Shown: positions 20,590-31,251, numbered from the stretch's first letter. The stretch: 64,000 nucleotides of DNA from Xenorhabdus eapokensis (GCF_001908105.1 NZ_MKGQ01000011.1:62001-126000); one strand, 5' to 3'. Translations and numbers: made by a program. Notes: a model not told the origin generated them from the sequence alone.

Positions 20590-21471
20590 ATGACTCAATC
20601 TGAACACTCCTCGTTATATATTGGGCGTTTTGCTCCCTCTCCTTCTGGCGATCTCCATTTTGGTTCTCTGGTAACGGCACTAGGCAGTTATCTGCAAGCC
20701 CGTGCTTGCCACGGAAAATGGCTGATGCGGATTGACGATATTGATCCCCCACGGGAAATTCCCGGAGCCGCCAACCGGATATTACAAGCCCTTGAGCATT
20801 ACGGACTTTATTGGGATGGCGAAGTACTCTATCAATCTCAGCGTCATGACGCTTACCGTGCCATCCTTGATCAATTAAAACAGCAAGGAGATAGCTATTA
20901 TTGCACCTGCACCCGCCAACGCATCCAACAATTAGGCGGCTTTTATGATAGCCACTGCCAACATTTACATCTGCCAGTTCACAACGCTGCAATTCGTCTA
21001 AAACAGCACCAGCCGATTTACGGTTTTTACGATAAATTGCAAGGCCATATCACTGTTCCTACAGAAATGGCCGAGGAAGATTTCATTATTTATCGCAAAG
21101 ATGGTTTATTTGCCTATAATCTTGTCGTTGTTATTGATGATAACTATCAAGGTGTCACTGAAATTGTCAGAGGAGCTGATTTAATTGAACCCACAGTTCG
21201 CCAGCTATCTCTGTATCAGCATTTGAATTTTGCAACACCAAATTATGTGCATTTACCTCTCGTGTTAAATAAAGAGGGAAATAAACTTTCTAAGCAAAAT
21301 CATGCCCAGCCGATCCCATTGAACGATCCAAGGCCATTGCTTATAGATGCGTTATCATTTTTAAATCAGCCCATTATTGCAGGCTGGCAGGATCTCACAA
21401 CAGATCAACTGCTACAGCAGGCTATCATCGGTTGGAATATAAACGTGGTTCCGCCAAAAAAACCTAATTAA
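20590..21471 (+). CDS. gluQ: Glutamyl-Q tRNA(Asp) synthetase
   Basis: GluQ-RS attaches glutamate to the queuosine base in the anticodon of tRNA(Asp). The 293-aa product is a catalytic-core paralogue of glutamyl-tRNA synthetase without an anticodon-binding domain. It has the HIGH-like [12 protein letters not shown], zinc ligands CTC...Y...C (around residues 102-120), the KMSKS-like KLSKQN, and [12 protein letters not shown]. It lies 56 bp after dksA and upstream of pcnB. The ribosome binding site is poor, consistent with low expression. Confidence 0.95.
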   Translation: MTQSEHSSLYIGRFAPSPSGDLHFGSLVTALGSYLQARACHGKWLMRIDDIDPPREIPGAANRILQALEHYGLYWDGEVLYQSQRHDAYRAILDQLKQQGDSYYCTCTRQRIQQLGGFYDSHCQHLHLPVHNAAIRLKQHQPIYGFYDKLQGHITVPTEMAEEDFIIYRKDGLFAYNLVVVIDDNYQGVTEIVRGADLIEPTVRQLSLYQHLNFATPNYVHLPLVLNKEGNKLSKQNHAQPIPLNDPRPLLIDALSFLNQPIIAGWQDLTTDQLLQQAIIGWNINVVPPKKPN

Positions 21472-21580
21472 TAGACTAAGTTAAATAAAGTCTTTCTATT
21501 GATACTGTAGGCATTCTCAAAAAATGTCCAGTAAGTTATGATTGGCGGCTGTTTTTTGTCTTAATTGATCAGTCACTACC

Positions 21581-21593
21581 GAGGTGTACCATT
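21581..21593 (+). promoter_or_regulatory. Ribosome binding site and AUU start codon of pcnB
   Basis: GAGGTG (21581-21586), TACC spacer, then ATT (21591-21593). The 44 codons from here to the next possible start at 21723 contain no stop and encode a segment resembling the E. coli PcnB N terminus. This decides the start. Confidence 0.85.
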
Positions 21594-23138
21594 TTTAACC
21601 GAGTAGCAACTTTCTGCCGTAATCTGCTAATCCGCGATCACAGAGCAAAGCACGACACACCGGCAGTCAGTGAAAGGCCAGTCACCGTATCTGACCATTC
21701 TGCTCAAACAGAGAGCAGTCCTTTGCGTAAACATCGCAGAGGGAATTATTCATCTTCATCACATGCCGAAAACGACAAAATGAAGAAAAAATCCGCAAAG
21801 GCAGCGCCTTCGGACTCCCCGATCACGGTGATCCCACGCGAACAACACCAAATTTCACGCAAGGACATCAGTGATAATGCCTTGAAGGTTCTGTATCGCC
21901 TAAATAAATCAGGTTTTGAAGCCTATCTGGTCGGTGGCGGAGTTCGTGATCTACTGCTGCACAAAAAACCCAAAGATTTTGATATAGCAACCAATGCAAC
22001 ACCTGAACAAGTTCGTCAACTGTTCCGTAACTGTCGCCTTGTCGGACGTCGTTTCCGCCTTGCCCATATCATGTTTGGCCCTGATGTGATTGAAGTTGCC
22101 ACTTTCCGTGGGCCACATGATCAAATTGGAAATAATGACCGCAACCAGTCACATAAAGCCCAAAGCGGCATGTTATTGCGTGATAATATTTTCGGTTCAA
22201 TAGAAGAAGATGCGGTTCGTCGCGATTTCACGATCAATAGCCTCTATTATGGCATTGAAGATTTCGCACTGCGGGATTACGCGGGTGGCATGGCCGATCT
22301 GAATGCTGGCATTATTCGCCTGATTGGTGATCCAGAAACGCGCTATCGGGAAGATCCCGTGCGTATGCTGCGGGCAGTCCGTTTTGCCAGCAAACTGAAT
22401 ATGACTATCGAGCCAGCTACCGCTGAACCTATCCCGCGCCTTGCCTCTCTGTTGAAAGATATTCCAGCGGCACGTCTGTTCGAAGAATCTCTGAAACTGT
22501 TACAGACAGGACAGGGTTATAGGACTTATAAACTGCTGCGCGAATATCAGTTGTTCCAGCCATTGTTTCCGCTTATTCAACCTGGTTTCACCCAACGTGG
22601 TGATTCATCAATGGAAAAGCTACTGACACAAGTGCTGAAAAATACCGATTTTCGCTTACAAAGTGACAAAAGGGTTAATCCCGCTTTCTTATTTGCAGCC
22701 ATGCTATGGTATCCATTGATTGAACATGCGGAAAAACTGACACAAGAAGGCGGATTACAATATTACGACGCTTTTGCGTTAGCCATGAATGATATTCTTG
22801 ATGAACAGTGCCGTTCCATTGCGATCCCGAAACGCCATACCACAACCATGCGCGATATCTGGTTGCTTCAGCTTCGCTTGTCGCGCCGTCAAGGAAAACG
22901 AGCAAATAAATTGATGGAACATCCGAAGTTCCGTGCTGCGTATGATTTACTAGAATTACGCGCCAGCATTGAGCCACGCCATGAACTGAAAGAACTGGTA
23001 CAGTGGTGGAGTGCATTCCAACAATCGACTGCATCACAACAGCGCGAAATGATATCAGGGCTGGGCAGCGAGCCCATTCGCCGCAGGACACGCCCCCACC
23101 GTGGTGGACGCATTCGCCAGAATAGGAATCATGGTTAA
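21591..23138 (+). CDS. pcnB: Poly(A) polymerase I, started at an AUU codon
   Basis: PcnB adds poly(A) tails to RNA 3' ends and so speeds decay; it also controls ColE1-type plasmid copy number. From ATT at 21591 the product is 515 aa. It starts (M)[12 protein letters not shown], aligned with E. coli PcnB MFTRVANFCRKVL, whose AUU start is known and limits its expression. GAGGTG lies at 21581-21586, just before the ATT. No ATG occurs in frame until codon 64, and a start at the TTG 21723 would remove the conserved N terminus. Nucleotidyltransferase motifs follow: GGGVRDLLL and [15 protein letters not shown]. The C terminus is Arg-rich. Its stop overlaps one candidate folK start. Confidence 0.93.
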   Translation: MFNRVATFCRNLLIRDHRAKHDTPAVSERPVTVSDHSAQTESSPLRKHRRGNYSSSSHAENDKMKKKSAKAAPSDSPITVIPREQHQISRKDISDNALKVLYRLNKSGFEAYLVGGGVRDLLLHKKPKDFDIATNATPEQVRQLFRNCRLVGRRFRLAHIMFGPDVIEVATFRGPHDQIGNNDRNQSHKAQSGMLLRDNIFGSIEEDAVRRDFTINSLYYGIEDFALRDYAGGMADLNAGIIRLIGDPETRYREDPVRMLRAVRFASKLNMTIEPATAEPIPRLASLLKDIPAARLFEESLKLLQTGQGYRTYKLLREYQLFQPLFPLIQPGFTQRGDSSMEKLLTQVLKNTDFRLQSDKRVNPAFLFAAMLWYPLIEHAEKLTQEGGLQYYDAFALAMNDILDEQCRSIAIPKRHTTTMRDIWLLQLRLSRRQGKRANKLMEHPKFRAAYDLLELRASIEPRHELKELVQWWSAFQQSTASQQREMISGLGSEPIRRRTRPHRGGRIRQNRNHG

Positions 23139-23139
23139 T

Positions 23140-23622
23140 ATGACGTTAGTCTATATCGCCATTGGCAGCAATCTGGCTGATCCTATGCAGCAAGTCAATA
23201 ACGCACTTGCTGCCTTGCGCAAGATCCCTGATACCACCTTTGTGGTGCGATCATCTTTTTACCGAACTAAGCCAATGGGGCCACAGGATCAACCTGATTA
23301 CCTCAATCTTGCTGTCGCATTGGAAACCCAATTATCTCCAGTTCGATTGCTTGATCACACCCAAGCAATCGAACTGGAACAAGGACGCATTCGTAAGGGC
23401 GAACGCTGGGGACCTAGAACGCTCGATTTGGATATCATGCTGTTTGGTCATCACATCATCAACACTGACCGCTTGACCGTTCCCCACTACGGGTTAAAAC
23501 AGCGTGAATTCATGCTCTATCCACTTGCAGAAATCGCACCAGACCTTGTATTTCCCGATGGAGAAACTCTGGCAGAACAATTAAAAAAAGTGCCAGAAAA
23601 CGGCCTGACGCTTTGGTTATAG
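23140..23622 (+). CDS. folK: 2-amino-4-hydroxy-6-hydroxymethyldihydropteridine pyrophosphokinase
   Basis: FolK transfers pyrophosphate from ATP to 6-hydroxymethyl-dihydropterin in folate synthesis. From the ATG at 23140 the 160-aa product reads MTLVYIAIGSNLADP, aligned with E. coli (159 aa). It has FYRTKPMGPQDQPDYLN, GRIRKGERWGPRTLDLDI and LTVPH. An ATG at 23131 overlapping the pcnB stop is the alternative; an AGGA motif (23124-23127) lies too close to it. Folate supplies the one-carbon unit used by the neighbouring PanB. Confidence 0.94.
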   Translation: MTLVYIAIGSNLADPMQQVNNALAALRKIPDTTFVVRSSFYRTKPMGPQDQPDYLNLAVALETQLSPVRLLDHTQAIELEQGRIRKGERWGPRTLDLDIMLFGHHIINTDRLTVPHYGLKQREFMLYPLAEIAPDLVFPDGETLAEQLKKVPENGLTLWL

Positions 23623-23683
23623 CTTGTAATGTAGTAGAAAAGCAACTTGAAAAATAGAGGGTATAACGATTCAGGAGAGAATG

Positions 23684-24475
23684 ATGAAACCAACAACCCT
23701 GGCTGATTTAAGTCAGTTAAAAAAAGAAAAGCGTAAATTTGCAACGATCACAGCTTACGATGCCAGTTTTGCCCACCTTTTTGCTGAACAAGGCATTCAT
23801 GTCATGCTCATTGGTGATTCACTCGGCATGACCATACAGGGGTTCGATTCTACCCTGCCGGTTACGATTGAAGATATCTCTTACCACACCCGAAGTGTTC
23901 GCGCTGGCGCCCCTCATACTTTTCTCATCGCAGATATGCCTTTCATGAGCTACGCCACCCCCAAACAAAGTTTTGACAATGCGGCGGCATTAATGCGTTC
24001 TGGTGCCAATATGGTCAAAATTGAAGGCGGAGACTGGCTATGTGATACCGTCAACATGCTGACCGAGCGTGCCGTTCCCGTTTGCGGCCATTTAGGTCTG
24101 ACACCACAATCAGTCAATGTATTCGGTGGCTATAAAGTTCAGGGGCGCGATGAATCCTCAGCCCAAAAATTATTTGACGATGCGATTGCTTTGGAAAAAG
24201 CCGGTATGCAACTCCTGGTGTTAGAATGTGTTCCGACTACACTGGCACAACGCATCACTGAAGCGCTGGACATTCCGGTTATCGGCATCGGCGCAGGCAA
24301 TATGACTGACGGTCAAATTCTGGTTATGCATGATGCCTTGGGTATCACCGCAAAACCACCTAAATTTGCTAAAGACTTCCTCAAAGAAACTGGCAATATA
24401 AGGGACGCCATCCGCCTATACATTGAACAAGTAGAAAGCGGTGCTTATCCCGACTTGGCTCATTCATTCAACTGA
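23684..24475 (+). CDS. panB: 3-methyl-2-oxobutanoate hydroxymethyltransferase
   Basis: PanB makes ketopantoate from alpha-ketoisovalerate and methylene-tetrahydrofolate, the first committed step of pantothenate synthesis. The product from the second ATG (23684) is 263 aa and begins MKPTTL like E. coli. AGGAG sits six bases before it; the first ATG at 23681 is only three bases from that site. Metal-binding and core motifs [27 protein letters not shown] and GIGAG are present. It is followed by panC in the same direction. Confidence 0.96.
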   Translation: MKPTTLADLSQLKKEKRKFATITAYDASFAHLFAEQGIHVMLIGDSLGMTIQGFDSTLPVTIEDISYHTRSVRAGAPHTFLIADMPFMSYATPKQSFDNAAALMRSGANMVKIEGGDWLCDTVNMLTERAVPVCGHLGLTPQSVNVFGGYKVQGRDESSAQKLFDDAIALEKAGMQLLVLECVPTTLAQRITEALDIPVIGIGAGNMTDGQILVMHDALGITAKPPKFAKDFLKETGNIRDAIRLYIEQVESGAYPDLAHSFN

Positions 24476-24514
24476 TTATTTTCCAGCATGACGGCTAATT
24501 AAAGGAGTACAGCA

Positions 24515-25372
24515 ATGCTGATTATAGAAACGATCCCAATTTTACGCCGAGAAATTCGTCGCTGGCGCCAGGCAGGCAAGCGTATTGCTTTCGTTCCCAC
24601 AATGGGAAACCTGCATGATGGTCACATGGCGTTAGTTGATACTGCCAAAGCGCAAGCTGACGTCGTTATTGTCAGCATTTTCGTCAATCCGATGCAATTT
24701 GACCGAGAAGATGATCTGGTCAATTATCCGCGAACTTTACAGGAAGATTGCGAAAAACTGAGCCGTCGCAACGTCGAATTGGTATTCGCCCCTAATGTTA
24801 ACGAGATATACCCACACGGCTTAAACGGCAACCAAACTTTTATCGAAGTACCAGAACTCTCTCATATCCTTGAAGGTGCCAGCCGACCAGGACATTTCCG
24901 TGGCGTTACTACCATTGTCAGCAAATTGTTTCACCTGATCCAGCCTGATCTGGTTTATTTCGGCGAAAAAGATTTCCAGCAATTACAGATTATCCGCAAG
25001 ATGATTGCCGATATGGCTTACGATATTACATTAGTTTCCGTGCCGATCGTCCGTGATAAAAATGGATTGGCGCTGAGTTCGCGTAATAATCTTCTGCCCG
25101 CTGAAGAGAAAAAAACTGCGCCTTTGCTGCACAAAATTATGCAATCGATGGCAGAAAAGCTGAAAAATGGCGAACGGGATACTGAACGACTCATTGAACA
25201 GGCATCTGCACATTTGCGTGAAGAAGGCTTTATGCCGGATGAGTTATTTATCCGTGATGCAGAAAACCTGATGCCATTAACAGCACAAAGTAAAAAAGCC
25301 GTGATCCTAATGGCTGCATGGTTAGGTCAAACACGACTGATTGATAATCAACAGGTTGATTTAGCTGACTGA
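24515..25372 (+). CDS. panC: Pantothenate synthetase (pantoate-beta-alanine ligase)
   Basis: PanC condenses pantoate and beta-alanine with ATP to give pantothenate. The 285-aa product shows [10 protein letters not shown] (HIGH-type nucleotide motif, residues about 29-38), [16 protein letters not shown] and [15 protein letters not shown] precedes the ATG. It forms an operon with panB, 39 bp apart. The third pathway gene, panD, which lies close by in E. coli, is not in this window. Confidence 0.96.
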   Translation: MLIIETIPILRREIRRWRQAGKRIAFVPTMGNLHDGHMALVDTAKAQADVVIVSIFVNPMQFDREDDLVNYPRTLQEDCEKLSRRNVELVFAPNVNEIYPHGLNGNQTFIEVPELSHILEGASRPGHFRGVTTIVSKLFHLIQPDLVYFGEKDFQQLQIIRKMIADMAYDITLVSVPIVRDKNGLALSSRNNLLPAEEKKTAPLLHKIMQSMAEKLKNGERDTERLIEQASAHLREEGFMPDELFIRDAENLMPLTAQSKKAVILMAAWLGQTRLIDNQQVDLAD

Positions 25373-25396
25373 TTTTATGGGCTGCATGTATCCCTC

Positions 25397-25421
25397 ACTC
25401 CGCCGCAATCAACGGCGGAGT
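25397..25421. terminator. Bidirectional terminator between panC and yadH
   Basis: ACTCCGCCG (25397-25405) pairs perfectly with CGGCGGAGT (25413-25421), 7-nt loop. It is followed by ATAAATTTT on the + strand. It serves the convergent panC and yadH transcripts. Confidence 0.85.
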
Positions 25422-25435
25422 ATAAATTTTGGCTA

Positions 25436-26209
25436 TTAGGTTCTTAGCCCTCGCCCTGATTCAATGAGATACCAGGCCAATGCATAGAATCCAACAATAA
25501 AGATCCCCAACATACCTAATGTCATCACCAGAGAAACATCCATAATACCGAGAAAACCGTAGCGGAAACCACTGACCATATAGACGATCGGATTAAGCTT
25601 TGACACTATCTGCCAAAAAGCAGGCAACAAGGTAAGGGAGTAGAATACGCCGCCTAAATAGGTCAACGGTGTCAGAACAAATGTTGGAATAATACTAATA
25701 TCATCGAATGTTTTCGCAAAAATAGCATTCAGCAGCCCCGCCAATGAAAAGAGGATCGACGTTGCCAGCAAAGTGATCACCACCATGCCCCATGAATGTA
25801 TCTGTAATGGTACAAACAATAGGGAAACCGATGTCACCATAATGCCAACGCATACCCCACGGGCTACTCCGCCCCCAACAAATCCAGCAATGATGATATG
25901 GGTTGGAACCGGAGCAACCAGCACTTCTTCAATACTGCGCTGAAATTTAGCGCCGAAGAAAGATGAAGAAACGTTAGCGTAAGAGTTGGTGATCACTGAC
26001 ATCATTATCAGCCCTGGCACAATAAACTGCATATAACCAAAGCCACCCATTTCGCCAATACGGGAGCCAACCAGATTGCCGAAGATGACGAAATAAAGGG
26101 ACATAGTGATCACAGGCGGCAGTAATGTCTGCACCCAAATACGACCAAAACGAGTGACCTCTTTAATCCAAATGGTTTTCAGAGCTACCCAATATAGTTG
26201 GAACATCAT
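25436..26209 (-). CDS. yadH: ABC-2 type transporter permease YadH
   Basis: This is an inner-membrane permease of the ABC-2 family, probably exporting an unknown substrate with the ATPase YadG. The 257-aa product has about six membrane segments and the family signature LVAPVPTHIIIAGFVGGG, and ends IESGRGLRT. It overlaps yadG by 4 bp (26206-26209), so translation is coupled. The substrate is not known for the E. coli pair. Confidence 0.93.
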   Translation of the reverse strand: MMFQLYWVALKTIWIKEVTRFGRIWVQTLLPPVITMSLYFVIFGNLVGSRIGEMGGFGYMQFIVPGLIMMSVITNSYANVSSSFFGAKFQRSIEEVLVAPVPTHIIIAGFVGGGVARGVCVGIMVTSVSLLFVPLQIHSWGMVVITLLATSILFSLAGLLNAIFAKTFDDISIIPTFVLTPLTYLGGVFYSLTLLPAFWQIVSKLNPIVYMVSGFRYGFLGIMDVSLVMTLGMLGIFIVGFYALAWYLIESGRGLRT

Positions 26210-27129
26210 CTATCTCCTTGATTATTATTGGTTAGTCCGACAAACAGTTCTTCCAGACGATTCGCTTTGTTACGCATGCTGCTGATTTGTATGCCCTGTG
26301 TACTTAGCTGGGTGAAAACATCATTTAATCCCTGACCACGTTTTACATCCACTTCCAGTGTTACTGCATCAATTTGACGGTAGTCGTAGCCTTCAACAAT
26401 AGGCTTCGTCCCTTTCGGTGATAAATCGAGCAAGAATGTTTCACATTCAAGTTGGCTAAGCAGGTTTTTCATGCTTGTATTTTCCACCAGCTCACCATGT
26501 TGGATAATGCCGATGTTTCGGCACAACATCTCAGCCTCTTCAAGATAGTGAGTCGTCAGAATGATGGTAGTTCCCTGCGCATTCAATTCTTTCAAAAATT
26601 CCCACATAGATCGGCGCAATTCAATATCCACTCCCGCCGTAGGTTCATCAAGAATTAACAATTTTGGCTGGTGCATTAAAGCACGGGCAATCATTAAACG
26701 CCGTTTCATCCCACCCGATAAACGAATTGCCCGCTCGTTGCGCTTTCCCCAGAGATCCAATTGAGTAAGGTAGGTTTCCGCTCTCTCCAATGCCACATTG
26801 CGCGGAACACCATAATATCCCGCCTGGTTTAATACAATCTGAATCACCGTCTCGAACGGGTTGAAATTAAATTCCTGTGGAACAAGGCCAAGCTGCCGTT
26901 TAGCATTGACGAGAGCCGTATCAATATCGTAACCAAAGACCTTGACCTTACCCCCACTCTTATTAACCAAGGAACTAATAATACCTATCGTGGTAGATTT
27001 CCCAGCGCCATTTGGCCCCAAAAGCGCGTAGAAATCACCTTCTTCTACACGCAAATCAATTCCCCGCAGCGCTTTCACTCCAGTCTCATAGACTTTCGTG
27101 AGCTGCGTCAATTCCAATGCGTAAACCAT
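26206..27129 (-). CDS. yadG: ABC transporter ATP-binding protein YadG
   Basis: This is the ATPase partner of YadH. The 307-aa product has Walker A GPNGAGKST (about residue 38), the Q-loop VPQEFNFN, signature LSGGMKRR, Walker B LLILDEPTAGVD and the switch His in TTHYLEEAE. It is divergent from can, with 183 bp between them that should hold both promoters. It is an ABC-2 exporter-type ATPase; the substrate is unknown. Confidence 0.94.
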   Translation of the reverse strand: MVYALELTQLTKVYETGVKALRGIDLRVEEGDFYALLGPNGAGKSTTIGIISSLVNKSGGKVKVFGYDIDTALVNAKRQLGLVPQEFNFNPFETVIQIVLNQAGYYGVPRNVALERAETYLTQLDLWGKRNERAIRLSGGMKRRLMIARALMHQPKLLILDEPTAGVDIELRRSMWEFLKELNAQGTTIILTTHYLEEAEMLCRNIGIIQHGELVENTSMKNLLSQLECETFLLDLSPKGTKPIVEGYDYRQIDAVTLEVDVKRGQGLNDVFTQLSTQGIQISSMRNKANRLEELFVGLTNNNQGDR

Positions 27130-27312
27130 AAGTAAAAAATACCTTTATTATTTGCTATTCCTGACTGCTGCAAGATAGAAATTATGCCATTATTTTTCCC
27201 CTATTTCTTAGCAATGGTAGGGGGAAATAAAAAACATGCTTCAATTAAATATTAAATTCTCAATTAATGTTGTATATGATTCTATCTCAAAAATGTTACC
27301 AGGCCATTTGTT

Positions 27313-27966
27313 ATGATGAGAAAAATTGAAGAGCTGTTTGCCAGGAACAAGCAGTGGTCAAAATCCGTAAACGAAGAAAACCCACTTTTTTTCAAAGAAT
27401 TATCAAAAGCACAAAAACCTCATTTTTTATGGATAGGCTGCTCTGATAGCCGAGTACCTGCCGAAAAACTGATTGATGCAGCCCCAGGCGATCTTTTTGT
27501 TCATCGAAACGTCGCTAACCTTGTGATCCATACCGATTTAAACTGTTTATCTGTTGTACAATATGCCGTTGATGTTTTACAGGTTGAACACATTATTATC
27601 TGTGGTCACTACGGTTGTGGTGGTATTGAAGCTGCCGTGAATGGGACTGAATTGGGCTTAATCAATAACTGGCTGCTCCATATCCGTGATTTATGGTACA
27701 AACACAGTTCCATGCTTGGTGAGTTACCTCCTAATGATAGGCTGAATCGCTTGTGTGAATTGAATGTTATTGAACAAGTTTACAACCTCGGCCATTCAAC
27801 CATTATGCAATCTGCATGGAAACGTGGGCAGAAAGTGATGATTCATGGTTGGGTATATGGTTTAAAGGATGGTGAATTACATGATCTGGATATTACCGCT
27901 GACAGTCGTGAAAAATTGGAACTCAATTACCGTCAGGCGGTTTCCAAGTTATCCCAGGCTAAATAG
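27313..27966 (+). CDS. can: Beta-class carbonic anhydrase
   Basis: Can interconverts CO2 and bicarbonate, needed for growth in air. The 217-aa product has zinc ligands Cys43 and Asp45 ([12 protein letters not shown]) and His99 and Cys102 (CGHYGCGG), one position later than E. coli because of the start MMRK. AGG nine bases upstream supports the first ATG; the second ATG at 27316 is possible. It is convergent with hpt across a shared terminator, as in E. coli. Confidence 0.96.
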   Translation: MMRKIEELFARNKQWSKSVNEENPLFFKELSKAQKPHFLWIGCSDSRVPAEKLIDAAPGDLFVHRNVANLVIHTDLNCLSVVQYAVDVLQVEHIIICGHYGCGGIEAAVNGTELGLINNWLLHIRDLWYKHSSMLGELPPNDRLNRLCELNVIEQVYNLGHSTIMQSAWKRGQKVMIHGWVYGLKDGELHDLDITADSREKLELNYRQAVSKLSQAK

Positions 27967-27998
27967 CAGATCTAAGGACAACTTATTAATTATAAAAA

Positions 27999-28026
27999 CA
28001 AATGGCAGCTTTTTTGCTGCCATTTG
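27999..28026. terminator. Bidirectional terminator between can and hpt
   Basis: A perfect 11-bp stem (CAAATGGCAGC at 27999-28009 with 28016-28026) and a TTTTTT loop. The A/T-rich base of the stem gives a U-tract for both convergent genes. Confidence 0.88.
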
Positions 28027-28063
28027 CTTATATCATATTGATTATTTCTGTTTGTCGCAGAAA

Positions 28064-28603
28064 TTAATCTTCTAACAGAGTGACATGCCCAATATAAGGC
28101 AGATGGCGATAATGCTGTGCATAATCAATGCCGTAACCGACGACAAATTTATCTTCAATTGAATAACCAATCCATTCAACTGGCACATCAACTTCACGAC
28201 GCGATGGTTTATTCAACAAAGTACAAATTGCCAGTGAATTAGGTTCACGCAGTGCGAGAATCTCGCGGATTTTGTTCAGTGTGTTGCCTGAATCGATAAT
28301 ATCTTCGACGATCAACACATCTTTACCACGAATGTCTTCATCCAGATCCTTGAGAATTTTCACATCACGGGTAGAACTCATCTCATTGCCATAGCTGGAT
28401 GCAGTCATAAAATCCACTTCATGAGGAACCTGAATTTCACGACATAAATCGGCCATAAAGATAAACGATCCTCTCAACAGGCCAATCAACACTAATTCAC
28501 GATCACTATGACGATAGTGCTCTGTAATCTGTTGTCCCAACTCAGCAATACGTTGCTTAACCTCCTGTTCGGAGATCATCACTTCTACAATATGTTTCTT
28601 CAT
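28064..28603 (-). CDS. hpt: Hypoxanthine phosphoribosyltransferase
   Basis: Hpt converts hypoxanthine (and guanine weakly) with PRPP to nucleotides in purine salvage. From the ATG at 28603 the 179-aa product begins [14 protein letters not shown], matching E. coli (178 aa). It carries the PRPP motif [26 protein letters not shown] and YGIDYAQ. A reading from 28636 would add 11 unsupported residues. It is convergent with can. Confidence 0.96.
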   Translation of the reverse strand: MKKHIVEVMISEQEVKQRIAELGQQITEHYRHSDRELVLIGLLRGSFIFMADLCREIQVPHEVDFMTASSYGNEMSSTRDVKILKDLDEDIRGKDVLIVEDIIDSGNTLNKIREILALREPNSLAICTLLNKPSRREVDVPVEWIGYSIEDKFVVGYGIDYAQHYRHLPYIGHVTLLED

Positions 28604-29088
28604 TAATATAACCATTTGTTTTAATAACAAATTCATGTCAGGTTATGTGATAACTTTTTAAAACTGATACACCGATTGATACACAGTTCGCCGCACAAAT
28701 ACGCACACATAAGAAAACATGAGAACAAAATATTTTGCGGAGTATACCAGAAGGTATCGATTGCGGTAAAAGAAGAAGCCAAGCTTAGACTAAGGTGTAT
28801 TGGTAAAGATTGTCATAAGTGAGTTGATTAGTGGGTACGTTTAATATTCTGGGTTATACAACCACCAGTGCTCCGTGCTGACTGGCAGCCATCTGAGCCA
28901 GATTGTTATTGATTTTTTTGGCTTAGTTTCTGCCATCAGAACAAACCTGTTCATTAACATATAACCCAATTTTCTCACTAGCAGAAAAAACGGTAATTTT
29001 ATTAAAATTAAGCAAATAAAGTTTGGCTAACAAAGATATTAATATGTTAATTTAAGCAAAATGGTAAAAAATCAGTATAATAGAAATT
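28604..29088. other. Gene-poor 485-bp region between hpt and yacC
   Basis: In E. coli gcd and cueO lie between hpt and yacC; here they are absent. The space holds a 119-bp segment bounded by 9-bp inverted repeats (28850-28968) and AT-rich DNA before yacC with possible promoter elements. A 39-codon minus frame (28841-28960) inside the segment begins MLMNRFVLMAE; I do not recognise it. Confidence 0.6.
28850..28968. repeat. 119-bp segment bounded by perfect 9-bp inverted repeats
   Basis: TGGGTTATA (28850-28858) and its exact complement TATAACCCA (28960-28968) bracket a segment of moderate composition in an AT-rich spacer. The size and terminal repeats resemble a MITE or an IS remnant. I see no clear target duplication and cannot name a family. 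Chance remains possible. Confidence 0.4.
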
Positions 29089-29445
29089 ATGCAAAAAATT
29101 GCCTTATTCGCGTACATTCTTGTTTTGTTTAGTTTTGCTCAACCAGCAAAAGCGCTGTCTGAGAATGAAGCTGAAGATCTCGCCGATCTGACAGCCGTTT
29201 ATATCTATCTAAAACATGACTGCGGCTATAGCCAAATCCCAGATTTTCAAATTAAGCGCACAATTATCTATTTTGCCCAACGTAACAAGTGGGATCTCAG
29301 TAACTATGATAGCCAGTTAATGCAAAAACTAAATCAATTAGGTTACAACGATTTAAAGGAAATCAACTTATCCCATGAGGTTAAATGCCGCTCTCTAGCA
29401 AAGAACTCCCTCAGTCTGCTCTCGTATGTAAAAAATGCCTTTTAA
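29089..29445 (+). CDS. yacC: YacC family pilotin-like protein
   Basis: This is a small exported protein related to type II secretion pilotins. The 118-aa product has a signal peptide (about residues 1-22, cleavage after AKA). LSENEAEDLADLTAVYIYL and NKWDLSNYDSQLM then match E. coli YacC as I recall it, and LAKNSLSLLSYVK closes the protein. Two cysteines (in DCGYSQ and VKCRSL) fit the pilotin disulfide. It lies upstream of speE, the E. coli order. No type II secretion genes are in the window. Confidence 0.88.
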   Translation: MQKIALFAYILVLFSFAQPAKALSENEAEDLADLTAVYIYLKHDCGYSQIPDFQIKRTIIYFAQRNKWDLSNYDSQLMQKLNQLGYNDLKEINLSHEVKCRSLAKNSLSLLSYVKNAF

Positions 29446-29564
29446 TACTTTAAGGTTAATTTCGTGCTTAAACTAAGTGACAACCATGTGAACGATTGGC
29501 TACTATGTGCACCTAATACGTGCACTCAATACCGATGAATATCACAATGGGGGAATAACGGAAC

Positions 29565-30428
29565 ATGTCACAAAAAGAAATTTGGTATGAAACGTTGCAT
29601 CCCAATTTCGGTCAGTATTTCGCAGTTGAAAACGTGCTTTATCACGATAAAACAGAGCATCAAGATTTAATTATTTTTGAGAATACAGAACTAGGTCGCA
29701 TCATGGCACTTGATGGTGTGATCCAAACCACAGAGCGCGATGAGTTTATCTATCATGAAATGATGGCCCACGTACCACTATTTGCCCACGGTCAGGCCAA
29801 AAAAGTATTGATCATTGGCGGTGGTGATGGCGGGATGTTGCGTGAAGTTTGTCGTCATCACTATCTCGACAGTATTATCATGGTCGAAATTGATGCGGGT
29901 GTAGTCGAATTCTGCCGCCAATATTTGCCAAACCATAACGCAGGAGCCTATAACGATCCCCGTTTCAAGCTGGTGATTGAAGACGGTGTTAAGTTTGTCA
30001 AAACCACATCTGAAAAATTTGATGTTATCATTTCTGATTGTACCGACCCTGATGGACCAGGTGAAAGCCTGTTTACTTCTGACTTCTATGCAGGCTGCGC
30101 TGATTGCTTAAACGACGGTGGCATTTTTGTTGCCCAAAATGGTGTCTGTTTTCTTCAACAGAATGAAGCCGTCAATAGCCATAAAAAATTGAGCCACTAT
30201 TTTACTGACAGCAGTTTTTATCAGGCAGCCATTCCAACCTATTATGGCGGGATCATGACGTTTGCATGGGCAACCCAGCATTCTGCCTTGCGTCAAGTGC
30301 CTCTGACAACGCTGCAACAACGCTTTGAAGATGCGGCCATAACTTGCCGTTACTACACACCAGCCGTACATGCAGGAAGTTTTGCGCTGCCGCAATACTT
30401 GCTGAATGCACTATCTGAAAACCAATAA
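29565..30428 (+). CDS. speE: Spermidine synthase
   Basis: SpeE transfers the aminopropyl group of decarboxylated S-adenosylmethionine to putrescine, releasing methylthioadenosine (the MtnN substrate). The 287-aa product has the nucleotide motif [12 protein letters not shown], the acidic [10 protein letters not shown], and the active-site [19 protein letters not shown] precedes the ATG. It is followed by speD 28 bp later, forming the conserved speED pair. Confidence 0.97.
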   Translation: MSQKEIWYETLHPNFGQYFAVENVLYHDKTEHQDLIIFENTELGRIMALDGVIQTTERDEFIYHEMMAHVPLFAHGQAKKVLIIGGGDGGMLREVCRHHYLDSIIMVEIDAGVVEFCRQYLPNHNAGAYNDPRFKLVIEDGVKFVKTTSEKFDVIISDCTDPDGPGESLFTSDFYAGCADCLNDGGIFVAQNGVCFLQQNEAVNSHKKLSHYFTDSSFYQAAIPTYYGGIMTFAWATQHSALRQVPLTTLQQRFEDAAITCRYYTPAVHAGSFALPQYLLNALSENQ

Positions 30429-30456
30429 TCCCCCATTAACCGGGAGGTGAACTAAA

Positions 30457-31251
30457 TTGCGTAAACTGAAATTGCACGGCTTTAATAATCTAACAAAAAG
30501 CTTGAGTTTCTGTATTTATGACATCTGTTATGCAAAAACGAAAGCCGATCGCGACAGTTATATCGCGTACATTGATGAACAGTATAATGCAACCCGCCTG
30601 ACTGAAATACTCAGTGAAACCTGTTCAATCATTGGTGCAAATATTCTTAATATTGCTCGCCAAGACTATGACCCCAAAGGAGCGAGCGTTACCATTCTGA
30701 TTAGTGAAGAACCCATTACTGCCAAGCTGGTGGATAATAAAGAAAACCCAGTCCTATTCCCTGACTCTGTCGTCGCTCACTTGGATAAAAGCCACATCTG
30801 TGTACACACCTACCCAGAAAGCCATCCAGATGATGGCATATGTACCTTCAGGGCAGATATTGAAGTATCAACCTGCGGTGTTATTTCTCCTCTTAAGGCT
30901 CTGAATTATCTGATTTATCAATTGGAATCTGACATTGTAACAATGGATTATCGCGTTCGTGGTTTTACCAGAGATATTAATGGCATAAAATACTACATTG
31001 ACCATGAAATTAACTCCATCCAGAATTATGTGACAGAAGAAATTCAATCTCAATACCGTATGATTGACGTGAATATTTTTCAGGAAAATCTCTTCCATAC
31101 CAAAATGATGCTGAAAGAATTCGATCTGAATGAATATTTGTTCAATACCACAGCGGAAGAACTAAGTGAAACGGAAAAGAGAGAAATCACCCGTTTACTT
31201 AAAAAAGAGATACAGGAAATCTATTACGGCCGAAATTTACCCGATCTATAG
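30457..31251 (+). CDS. speD: S-adenosylmethionine decarboxylase proenzyme
   Basis: SpeD makes decarboxylated S-adenosylmethionine for spermidine synthesis. It self-cleaves to create a pyruvoyl group. The 264-aa product has Lys111-Ser112 in [10 protein letters not shown], the cleavage site, and [13 protein letters not shown]. The start is TTG at 30457, preceded by a strong GGGAGGTGA seven bases upstream, and gives (M)[10 protein letters not shown] as in E. coli. It is translated after speE and followed by a hairpin. Confidence 0.97.
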   Translation: MRKLKLHGFNNLTKSLSFCIYDICYAKTKADRDSYIAYIDEQYNATRLTEILSETCSIIGANILNIARQDYDPKGASVTILISEEPITAKLVDNKENPVLFPDSVVAHLDKSHICVHTYPESHPDDGICTFRADIEVSTCGVISPLKALNYLIYQLESDIVTMDYRVRGFTRDINGIKYYIDHEINSIQNYVTEEIQSQYRMIDVNIFQENLFHTKMMLKEFDLNEYLFNTTAEELSETEKREITRLLKKEIQEIYYGRNLPDL

